From assembly GCA_018825725.1 (NCBI GenBank), contig JAHKBC010000125.1, forward strand, positions 1-5,465: DNA of 5,465 nucleotides, given 5' to 3'. Of this stretch, positions 1 through 5,465 are shown piece after piece (positions within the stretch are counted from its first letter, which is position 1; every line of letters starts with the position of its first letter). The translations under genes and the position numbers were made by a program. This stretch comes from Candidatus Omnitrophota bacterium (GTDB lineage Bacteria > Omnitrophota > Gorgyraeia > Gygaellales > Profunditerraquicolaceae). The notes beneath the pieces are model-generated. The model was not told the DNA's origin and ran no database searches. It saw only the letters and a program-made list of their open reading frames with translations.

Positions 1-13
1 AAGGAATAAAAAA

Positions 14-1435
14 ATGGGAATACAAAAAATTACTGTGCCTATGAGGCAGCAGCCAGCTGAAATTAGGATAAGGAATTTTAACGAGGTTCCTTTAGGTTAT
101 AATGCCGAAGAGGCAATTCAGGAGGCTTCTCGTTGCCTTCAGTGCGCGAAAAAACCCTGCGTGGAAGGCTGCCCGGTAAGAATTGATATACCGGCTTTTA
201 TCAAGGCGCTTAAAGAAAGGGATTTTCAAAAGGCCATAGACATTATACATGAATCCGATTCTCTTCCGGCCATGACAGGAAGGGTATGCCCTCAGGAAGA
301 GCAGTGCCAGGTTTGTTGTGTGGTAAAAAAGATGGGAGAGCCTATATCCATCGGTAGATTAGAAAGGTTTCTGGCGGATTGGGATTTGGATAACAGAAAA
401 AAACTAAAGAGAAATGTACCTGTTCAAGAAAAGTCTAATAACATAAGGATTGCTGTTGTTGGTTCTGGCCCGGCAGGCCTGACCTGCGCTGCGGAATTGA
501 CGAAGAAGCATTATGCGGTTACGGTATTTGAAGGTTATCATCGCTTGGGAGGCGTATTGGTCTATGGTATACCTGAGTTTCGGCTGCCTAAAGCTATTGT
601 CGCCAGTGAAATCGACCATTTAAAAGACCTGGGAGTAAATTTCTGTACCAATGCCCTAATCGGCAGGGCCCTGACAATAGAAGAGTTGTTTAAAGAAGGA
701 TACCAGGCTATATTTATTGGCGCAGGAGCCGGCCTGCCAAATTTTATGGGTATTGCCGGAGAGAACTTAAACGGGATATATTCGGCCAATGAATTTTTGA
801 CCCGGGTTAACCTTATGAAAGCTTATAAATTTCCGGAAGTAGATACTCCTGTGAAAAAAGGCAAGAATGTCGCGGTAGTTGGCGGAGGCAATGTAGCCAT
901 GGATTCAGCTCGGACTGCCAAGCGTTTGGGCGCGGAGCAAGTCTATCTTATTTACCGGCGTTCGGAGAAGGAGATGCCGGCACGGGGAGAAGAGATTCAG
1001 AGGGCTCGGGAAGAGGGTATAGAATTTCATCTACTTACCAATCCCATTAGATACATCGGCGCCAAGGATGGATTTGTTTGTCAGGTCGAGTGCTTAAAGA
1101 TGGAATTAGCTGAGCCGGATGCATCAGGCAGAAGAAGCCCGGTGCCGATAAAGGGTTCTGAATTCCTGATGGACATTGACCAGGCAGTAGTAGCTATCGG
1201 TAATACTCCTAATCCGATTATTTCCCGGACTACGCCAGGCCTGAAAGTTAAGAAGAAAGGTGAGATAGAGGCAGATGAATGGGGCAAGACTTCCATTCCG
1301 GGTGTTTTTGCCGGCGGAGATATAGTTACTGGTTCAGCCACAGTTATTACAGCCATGGGCGCGGGAAGAAAGTCTGCCCAGGCTATTGTAGAGTATTTGG
1401 GTAGGAACGATTTTACCGCGCATAGCGCGGCATAA
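14..1435 (+). CDS. gltA: Glutamate synthase (NADPH) small subunit, homotetrameric GltA type / NfnB-like FAD- and Fe-S oxidoreductase
   Basis: A 473-residue cytosolic flavoprotein of the GltD family. Seen: an N-terminal Fe-S domain with C41-x2-C44-x4-C49-x3-C53 and a second cluster C92, C98, C101, C102 in the GRVCP..EEQC context. An FAD Rossmann motif VVGSGPAG lies at 148-155 with acidic E173 after it. A second nucleotide fold VVGGGNVAMDSAR (288-300) is followed by YRRS (314-317), whose arginines suit the NADP(H) 2'-phosphate. The C-terminal FAD motif GVFAGGD is at 430-436. Length fits the ~450-470 aa homotetrameric GltA group. Known: relatives either transfer electrons to glutamate synthase or act as NfnB/SudA, the NADP(H)-binding subunit of electron-bifurcating NADH-dependent ferredoxin:NADP+ oxidoreductase. 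No glutamate synthase large subunit is visible, so the NfnB role is a serious alternative, and the gene upstream of the window would decide it. AAGGA at 1-5, eight bases before ATG, supports the start. Confidence 0.9.
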   Translation: MGIQKITVPMRQQPAEIRIRNFNEVPLGYNAEEAIQEASRCLQCAKKPCVEGCPVRIDIPAFIKALKERDFQKAIDIIHESDSLPAMTGRVCPQEEQCQVCCVVKKMGEPISIGRLERFLADWDLDNRKKLKRNVPVQEKSNNIRIAVVGSGPAGLTCAAELTKKHYAVTVFEGYHRLGGVLVYGIPEFRLPKAIVASEIDHLKDLGVNFCTNALIGRALTIEELFKEGYQAIFIGAGAGLPNFMGIAGENLNGIYSANEFLTRVNLMKAYKFPEVDTPVKKGKNVAVVGGGNVAMDSARTAKRLGAEQVYLIYRRSEKEMPARGEEIQRAREEGIEFHLLTNPIRYIGAKDGFVCQVECLKMELAEPDASGRRSPVPIKGSEFLMDIDQAVVAIGNTPNPIISRTTPGLKVKKKGEIEADEWGKTSIPGVFAGGDIVTGSATVITAMGAGRKSAQAIVEYLGRNDFTAHSAA

Positions 1436-1470
1436 AATTAACCCTAGACGCCAGAGGCAGGGTTAATTTT
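1434..1470 (+). terminator. Intrinsic terminator of gltA, overlapping its stop codon
   Basis: A perfect 12-bp inverted repeat pairs AAAATTAACCCT (1434-1445) with AGGGTTAATTTT (1459-1470). The loop can add a GCC/GGC pairing (1450-1452 with 1456-1458). The left arm starts inside the TAA stop. The T-rich right arm runs into AATTTTAG rather than a clean T tract, so efficiency may be moderate. The arm is A-rich on the left, so it could also act weakly on the other strand. Confidence 0.7.
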
Positions 1471-1479
1471 AATTTTAGC

Positions 1480-1508
1480 TTGACAAGTAGGCCAGGCTAT
1501 TTTAATAT
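1480..1508 (+). promoter_or_regulatory. Sigma70-type promoter upstream of gdhA
   Basis: A perfect -35 hexamer TTGACA (1480-1485) is followed by a 17-nt spacer and TAATAT (1503-1508), four of six matches to TATAAT. It starts ten bases after the gltA terminator hairpin. Transcription would begin near 1514-1516. This is the only good promoter I see for gdhA, and the transcript must pass the hairpin at 1600-1635 to reach the gene. Confidence 0.65.
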
Positions 1509-1513
1509 AGAGC

Positions 1514-1640
1514 AGTTCAGCCGGGGTACGGGTTGACTAACTTGAATAAAAGATAGTCCAAAGAGCAGCTTTGCAAAGATGCATAAGTTTTTAAGAGACA
1601 AAGACGTCCGAAAACTTTATAAGGACGTCTTTTTTATTTT
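1514..1640 (+). ncRNA. Candidate structured leader or small RNA upstream of gdhA
   Basis: About 125 nt lie between the predicted transcription start and a strong terminator. Hairpin P1 pairs 1514-1522 with 1531-1538 (eight pairs, one bulged T, an 8-nt G-rich loop). A small hairpin pairs CAAAG (1559-1563) with CTTTG (1569-1573). An arm at 1583-1591 (ATAAGTTTT) can pair with 1611-1620 (AAAACTTTAT, one bulged T) inside the terminator loop. That creates either a pseudoknot or a competing fold. The spacer then runs about 50 nt to the gdhA start. An attenuated leader and an independent sRNA both fit. I do not recognise a known riboswitch: the GGAAGUAGG element of glutamine riboswitches is absent. 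Confidence 0.45.
1600..1635 (+). terminator. Intrinsic terminator in the gdhA leader
   Basis: Stem AAAGACGTCC (1600-1609) pairs with GGACGTCTTT (1623-1632), a perfect 10 bp with a 13-nt loop. It continues into a run of T ending at 1635 and a second T run at 1637-1641. It stands 55 bases before gdhA and is separate from the gltA terminator 130 bases upstream, so its natural targets are transcripts from the promoter at 1480-1508. Confidence 0.8.
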
Positions 1641-1657
1641 TAACCATGATTGCCTAA

Positions 1658-3028
<1,371 letters not shown>

Positions 3029-3042
3029 AAAGGCAAAAACAT

Positions 3043-3070
3043 TTGACATCTAAACCGGATATGCTATACT
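3043..3070 (+). promoter_or_regulatory. Strong extended -10 promoter between gdhA and carA
   Basis: TTGACA (3043-3048), a 16-nt spacer and TATACT (3065-3070) preceded by TGC (3062-3064), which makes an extended -10. It is the best promoter match in the window and begins only 15 bases after the gdhA stop. Transcription should start near 3076-3078. Downstream are a short hairpin, a terminator, the repeat region and carA. Confidence 0.75.
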
Positions 3071-3076
3071 AACTGA

Positions 3077-3151
3077 AATAGTTCAAGGGCAGAGCTATCT
3101 TGATAACAAAGGCGTTTTAGAGCCGAATACGCGGCCTAAAACGCCTTTTTT
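3077..3151 (+). ncRNA. Candidate 75-nt terminated small RNA or carA attenuator leader
   Basis: The predicted transcript consists almost entirely of two adjacent hairpins. The first pairs GTT (3081-3083) with AAC (3105-3107) and CAAG (3084-3087) with CTTG (3099-3102). It has a 2-nt bulge (3103-3104) and the 11-nt loop GGCAGAGCTAT. The second, starting at 3108, is the terminator. No credible reading frame lies inside. The RNA could be a free sRNA, or a leader whose terminator is overcome to express carAB 270 bases further on. It lacks the PyrR-binding loop motif known from pyr attenuators, and I recognise no riboswitch. Confidence 0.45.
3108..3151 (+). terminator. Strong intrinsic terminator upstream of carA
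   Basis: Stem AAAGGCGTTTTAG (3108-3120) pairs perfectly with CTAAAACGCCTTT (3136-3148). An inner GCCG/CGGC stem (3122-3125 with 3132-3135) sits across a bulged A. The T tract is TTTTTT at 3146-3151. It can end both gdhA read-through and the short RNA begun at about 3077. No other gdhA terminator is visible. Confidence 0.85.
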
Positions 3152-3156
3152 AATGA

Positions 3157-3231
3157 GCGGATAACTTATGGACAATCAGTTTTGCTCATAGTGAACATAA
3201 GTTATAGCCCGAAGGGCGTCCGCGAATTAAT
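3157..3231 (+). repeat. Palindromic repeat element, copy 1 (with inserted GCCC/GGGC hairpin)
   Basis: ATAACTTATG (3161-3170) pairs with CATAAGTTAT (3196-3205). The outer GCGG (3157-3160) pairs with CCGC (3220-3223). Between these two stem segments on the right side sits an extra mini-hairpin GCCC-GAA-GGGC (3207-3217). Three blocks are shared exactly with copy 2: 3158-3172, 3187-3201 and 3216-3231. This is a short noncoding element; no transposase is present in the window. The A+T-rich interior holds only trivial reading frames. Confidence 0.75.
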
Positions 3232-3270
3232 ACCTTAGACGCAAATTTTTTGTTTTCTTGCCTAAGGTAT
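3230..3270 (+). repeat. Inverted repeat between the two palindromic elements
   Basis: ATACCTTAG (3230-3238) pairs with CTAAGGTAT (3262-3270), extended inward by GCAA (3241-3244) with TTGC (3258-3261) after a 2-nt bulge. The loop is T-rich (3245-3257). It begins inside the conserved right end of copy 1. TATAAG at 3268-3273 resembles a -10 box but has no suitable -35. Function is unknown; it may be one more module of the repeat mosaic. Confidence 0.6.
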
Positions 3271-3280
3271 AAGTCAGAAT

Positions 3281-3395
3281 CGGATAACTTATGGAACATA
3301 GTGAACATAAGGCCCTTCCTTAATGGATAGGAAGGCCTACTCCTTGTGGAGTAAGTCGTAGCTCCGACGTAAAGTCGGAGCGTCCGCGAATTAAT
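3281..3395 (+). repeat. Palindromic repeat element, copy 2 (with three inserted hairpin modules)
   Basis: It shares with copy 1 the left block CGGATAACTTATGGA (3281-3295), the middle block CATAGTGAACATAAG (3297-3311) and the right block GCGTCCGCGAATTAAT (3380-3395). Where copy 1 has a single mini-hairpin, copy 2 carries three. These are GGCCCTTCCT with AGGAAGGCC (about 3311-3337, one bulge), TACTCC-TTGT-GGAGTA (3338-3353), and GCTCCGAC-GTAAA-GTCGGAGC (3361-3381). The element is thus about 40 bp longer, while its frame is conserved. This implies gain or loss of hairpin modules. Confidence 0.75.
3358..3381 (+). repeat. REP-like hairpin with GTAG flank, inside repeat copy 2
   Basis: GTAG (3358-3361) directly precedes a perfect stem CTCCGAC (3362-3368) / GTCGGAG (3374-3380) with loop GTAAA. 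In the known REP/RAYT systems a GTAG or GGAG tetranucleotide at the 5' foot of the palindrome is read by a REP-associated tyrosine transposase. The resemblance is seen in the sequence; mobilisation by such an enzyme is inference, and none is encoded here. Confidence 0.4.
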
Positions 3396-3410
3396 CCCGC
3401 CGCAGGCGGG
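3396..3410 (+). repeat. GC-rich hairpin just upstream of carA
   Basis: CCCGCC (3396-3401), loop GCA, GGCGGG (3405-3410): a perfect 6-bp all-GC stem directly abutting the right end of repeat copy 2. It ends 14 bases before the preferred carA start and 8 before the alternative one. It lacks a T tract and is not a terminator. Formed in mRNA, it would sit at the edge of the ribosome landing site and could limit or shape carA translation. Confidence 0.6.
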
Positions 3411-3424
3411 AAACCGGAATGCAC

Positions 3425-4510
3425 ATGCAAGCAATATTAGCTTTAGAAGACGGAAAAATTTTTAAAGGTAAATCTTTTGGCGCCAGCACAGAGCGTTTAG
3501 GAGAGGTTGTTTTTAATACCAGTATGGCTGGTTATCAGGAGATTCTTACTGATCCTTCCTATAAGGGGCAGATTGTGGCCATGACCTATCCATTGATCGG
3601 TAATTATGGGATAAATAAAGAGGACGTGGAATCACGTAGAATATTCCTGGAAGGTTTTGTGGTTAAGGAATACAGCAAGATTGCCAGTAATTGGAGGTCA
3701 GAGCAGCCTCTGGGAGATTATCTTAAAGAAAATAATATTCCTGGAATTGAAGGCATAGATACCCGCGCGCTGACTCTGCATATACGCTCTGCCGGGGCAA
3801 TGAAAGGAATCTTATCGACAACAGATAACGATGAGTTGAGTTTAGTAGAAAAAGCCAGGTCTTCAAGAGGCCTGGAGGGAGTAGATTTAGTCAAGGAAGT
3901 TACGATTGATAAGAGTTATATTTGGTCAACGGCCAGGCATAAATATAAGGTTGTAGTAATTGATTTTGGGGTGAAACATAATATCTTAAGAGAATTATTG
4001 AAACGGGAGTGCCAGGCGATAGTTGTGCCGGCTGAAACTGGAGCAAACGCAATTTTAAAGTTAAAGCCGAACGGAGTGCTTTTTTCTAATGGTCCCGGCG
4101 ATCCGGCTGCAGTGCATTATGCAGTTGCGACCTGCAGGGAATTAATCGGTAAGCTACCTTTGTTTGGTATTTGTTTGGGGCATCAGATACTGGGTTTAGC
4201 CTTGGGAGGTAAGACTTATAAACTAAAGTTCGGGCATCATGGAGCAAACCATCCGGTCAAAGACCTGCGCAGCGGCAAAGTCTGTGTTACCTCTCAAAAC
4301 CACGGTTTTTGCCTAGAGATGGAATCTTTGGATAAAAAGAGCATTGAGTTAACTCACGTTAATTTAAATGATTTTACTGCGGAAGGCATACGGCATAAGA
4401 AATTTCCGGTTTTTTCAGTTCAATTTCATCCTGAAGCTTCTCCCGGGCCTCATGACGCGGAGTATTTATTTGATGAGTTTATTAAGTTAATTAGAAAAGG
4501 AAAAAGTTGA
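3425..4510 (+). CDS. carA: Carbamoyl-phosphate synthase small (glutaminase) subunit
   Basis: It hydrolyses glutamine and channels ammonia to CarB for carbamoyl phosphate, the precursor of pyrimidines and arginine. Residue numbers count from the alternative ATG at 3419 (363 aa). Seen: the N-terminal CPSase small-chain domain with NTSMAGYQEILTDPSY (33-48) and GIDTRALT (112-119). A C-terminal class I glutamine amidotransferase domain begins near 177. It has SNGPGDP (223-229), nucleophile C252 in FGICLGHQ, and H337 and E339 in VQFHPEA, so the triad is complete. Length is slightly below the E. coli protein (382 aa). I prefer ATG 3425: it gives the usual MQAILALEDG beginning and has GGA (3416-3418) six bases upstream. 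ATG 3419 adds only Met-His. Neither has a strong Shine-Dalgarno, and the upstream DNA is palindromic repeat. Cotranscribed with carB 38 bases downstream. Confidence 0.96.
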   Translation: MQAILALEDGKIFKGKSFGASTERLGEVVFNTSMAGYQEILTDPSYKGQIVAMTYPLIGNYGINKEDVESRRIFLEGFVVKEYSKIASNWRSEQPLGDYLKENNIPGIEGIDTRALTLHIRSAGAMKGILSTTDNDELSLVEKARSSRGLEGVDLVKEVTIDKSYIWSTARHKYKVVVIDFGVKHNILRELLKRECQAIVVPAETGANAILKLKPNGVLFSNGPGDPAAVHYAVATCRELIGKLPLFGICLGHQILGLALGGKTYKLKFGHHGANHPVKDLRSGKVCVTSQNHGFCLEMESLDKKSIELTHVNLNDFTAEGIRHKKFPVFSVQFHPEASPGPHDAEYLFDEFIKLIRKGKS

Positions 4511-4548
4511 ATAAGCAACTGATAACTGATAGCTAAAAAACTAAAAAC
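4511..4548 (+). other. carA-carB intercistronic spacer with tandem heptamer and no Shine-Dalgarno
   Basis: This 38-base gap contains a perfect tandem AACTGAT-AACTGAT (4517-4530) followed by an A-rich run to the carB ATG. No GGAG-like sequence is present. The in-frame TAA at 4534-4536 excludes an upstream carB start. No promoter or terminator is seen, which fits cotranscription of carAB. Confidence 0.6.
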
Positions 4549-5465
4549 ATGCCTAAACGTACTGATATCAAAAAAATCTTAATCATTGGTTCAGGGCCGA
4601 TTGTTATTGGCCAGGCCTGTGAATTTGATTATTCCGGAACTCAGGCCTGCAAGGTTCTGAAACAGGAAGGTTATAAGGTGGTTTTGGTTAACTCCAATCC
4701 CGCTACTATTATGACTGACCCGCAACTTGCGGATAGGACATATATTGAGCCTATTACCGTTGATTTGATAGGTAAAATTATCGCCAAAGAAAGGCCGGAC
4801 GCTTTATTGCCGACTTTGGGAGGGCAGACAGCTCTAAATACGGCAGTAGGTTTGGATAAGGCCGGCATCTTAAGAAAATATAAAGTCGAGACTATCGGCG
4901 CGAATATTAAAGCTATTAAGAAAGGCGAAGACAGGATTTTATTTAAGAAATCCATGCAGAAAATCGGATTAGACCTGCCTAAAAGCGATAAGGCTCATAA
5001 CTTAAAAAAGGCCCTGGCGGTTGCCGAAAGGATAGGTTTTCCTCTGATCATACGGCCGAGTTTTACTTTAGGCGGTACCGGAGGTAGTATATCTTATAAT
5101 ATCCAAGAGTTTAAACTCCTGGCTAAGCGCGGCTTGGAATCCAGCATGATCAGCGAGGTATTGATTGAGGAATCGGTAGCGGGTTGGAAGGAATTTGAGC
5201 TGGAGGTGATGCGGGATTTAAAGGATAATGTAGTGATTATATGTTCAATTGAAAATGTTGATCCTATGGGTGTTCATACCGGAGATAGCATAACAGTTGC
5301 TCCTATCCAGACTTTGACCGATAGGGAATACCAGAAGATGCGCGATGCGGCAATTGCCTGTATCCGGGAGATCGGCGTAGAAACAGGCGGTTCGAATATA
5401 CAATTTGCCGTTAATCCGGAGACCGGGCGGATGGTAATCATTGAAATGAATCCCCGGGTTTCCCG
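4549..5465 (+). CDS. carB: Carbamoyl-phosphate synthase large subunit, N-terminal part (cut by window end)
   Basis: 305 codons are open to the window edge; the family's usual length is about 1,070 aa, so roughly 70 percent is missing. CarB phosphorylates bicarbonate, adds ammonia from CarA and phosphorylates carbamate. Seen: the pre-ATP-grasp fold with [20 protein letters not shown] (11-30), [10 protein letters not shown] (48-57) and [11 protein letters not shown] (87-97). The first ATP-grasp domain follows, with R129, R169 in [12 protein letters not shown] (169-180), E215 in [12 protein letters not shown] (212-223), [13 protein letters not shown] (235-247), and Q285, E299, N301 in EMNPRVS. 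These positions coincide with the numbered ATP- and metal-binding residues I know from E. coli CarB, so the start at 4549 is well supported despite the lack of a Shine-Dalgarno. The frame is intact to the last complete codon. Confidence 0.96.
   Translation, partial: MPKRTDIKKILIIGSGPIVIGQACEFDYSGTQACKVLKQEGYKVVLVNSNPATIMTDPQLADRTYIEPITVDLIGKIIAKERPDALLPTLGGQTALNTAVGLDKAGILRKYKVETIGANIKAIKKGEDRILFKKSMQKIGLDLPKSDKAHNLKKALAVAERIGFPLIIRPSFTLGGTGGSISYNIQEFKLLAKRGLESSMISEVLIEESVAGWKEFELEVMRDLKDNVVIICSIENVDPMGVHTGDSITVAPIQTLTDREYQKMRDAAIACIREIGVETGGSNIQFAVNPETGRMVIIEMNPRVS

Noticed and set aside
1514..1548. GTTCAGCC at the start of the gdhA leader recalls the opening of glutamine riboswitches.
   Set aside because: The diagnostic GGAAGUAGG portion and matching stem are absent.
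1556..1581. AGTCCAAAGAG... in the gdhA leader looks loosely like the PyrR-binding loop of pyr attenuators.
   Set aside because: The core AGAGAGG is not intact and the gene downstream is gdhA rather than a pyrimidine gene; the actual car leader lacks the motif.
3081..3110. GTTCAAGGGCAGAGCTATCT resembles pieces of a tRNA.
   Set aside because: No acceptor stem, T-loop or cloverleaf can be formed; the region folds as a simple hairpin plus terminator.
3268..3273. TATAAG as a possible -10 box of a second carA promoter.
   Set aside because: No -35-like hexamer lies at 16-18 bases upstream, and the box is part of a hairpin arm.
3186..3434. An 82-codon reverse-strand frame across the repeat region.
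   Set aside because: It is made of palindromic repeat sequence, overlaps the carA start, and shows no protein-like motif.

Overview
The window is a 5.5 kb stretch of bacterial chromosome with four genes, all on the + strand, devoted to nitrogen and glutamate handling. In order these are a GltD-family flavoprotein annotated as NADPH-dependent glutamate synthase small subunit / NfnB-like (14-1435), NADP-type glutamate dehydrogenase gdhA (1691-3028), carA (about 3425-4510) and the first 305 codons of carB (4549 to the window edge). Base composition is moderately AT-rich, and A+T-rich intergenic regions carry sigma70-type promoters. The homotetrameric-type GltA/NfnB protein is typical of anaerobes. 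Together with short interspersed palindromic repeats, this suggests an uncultivated anaerobic bacterium. An Omnitrophota-like (PVC-group) genome is my best guess, but nothing here proves the taxon.

The two long intergenic regions share a layout. Region 1436-1690 holds the hairpin terminator of gltA. It is followed by a perfect TTGACA -35 box with a 17-nt spacer to TAATAT, then about 85 nt of foldable leader, then a strong intrinsic terminator (1600-1635) before the gdhA ribosome binding site. Region 3029-3424 repeats the plan more compactly: TTGACA, 16 nt, extended -10 TGC-TATACT, a 7-bp hairpin, and a 13-bp terminator with a T6 tract ending at 3151. Each promoter would therefore make a short terminated RNA (about 120 and 75 nt) unless the polymerase reads through. 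Both are candidates for either attenuator leaders or independent small RNAs. I could not match either to a riboswitch family I know.

Between 3157 and 3410 lies a mosaic of short palindromes. Two copies of one element share the same left end, middle and right end (15, 15 and 16 bp identical) but carry different hairpin modules inside. One module is a GTAG-flanked hairpin that looks like a REP sequence. The last hairpin ends 14 nt before the preferred carA start, so repeat DNA forms the 5' untranslated region of carAB.

Functionally, GdhA makes glutamate from ammonium and 2-oxoglutarate. CarA releases ammonia from glutamine for CarB, which makes carbamoyl phosphate for pyrimidines and arginine. 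The GltA-like protein is either a glutamate synthase subunit or the NADP(H)-binding subunit of an NfnAB transhydrogenase; its partner is not in view. I found no tRNA, rRNA, CRISPR array, insertion sequence or toxin/defence gene. The possible novelty lies in the two terminated leader RNAs and the modular palindromic repeat.
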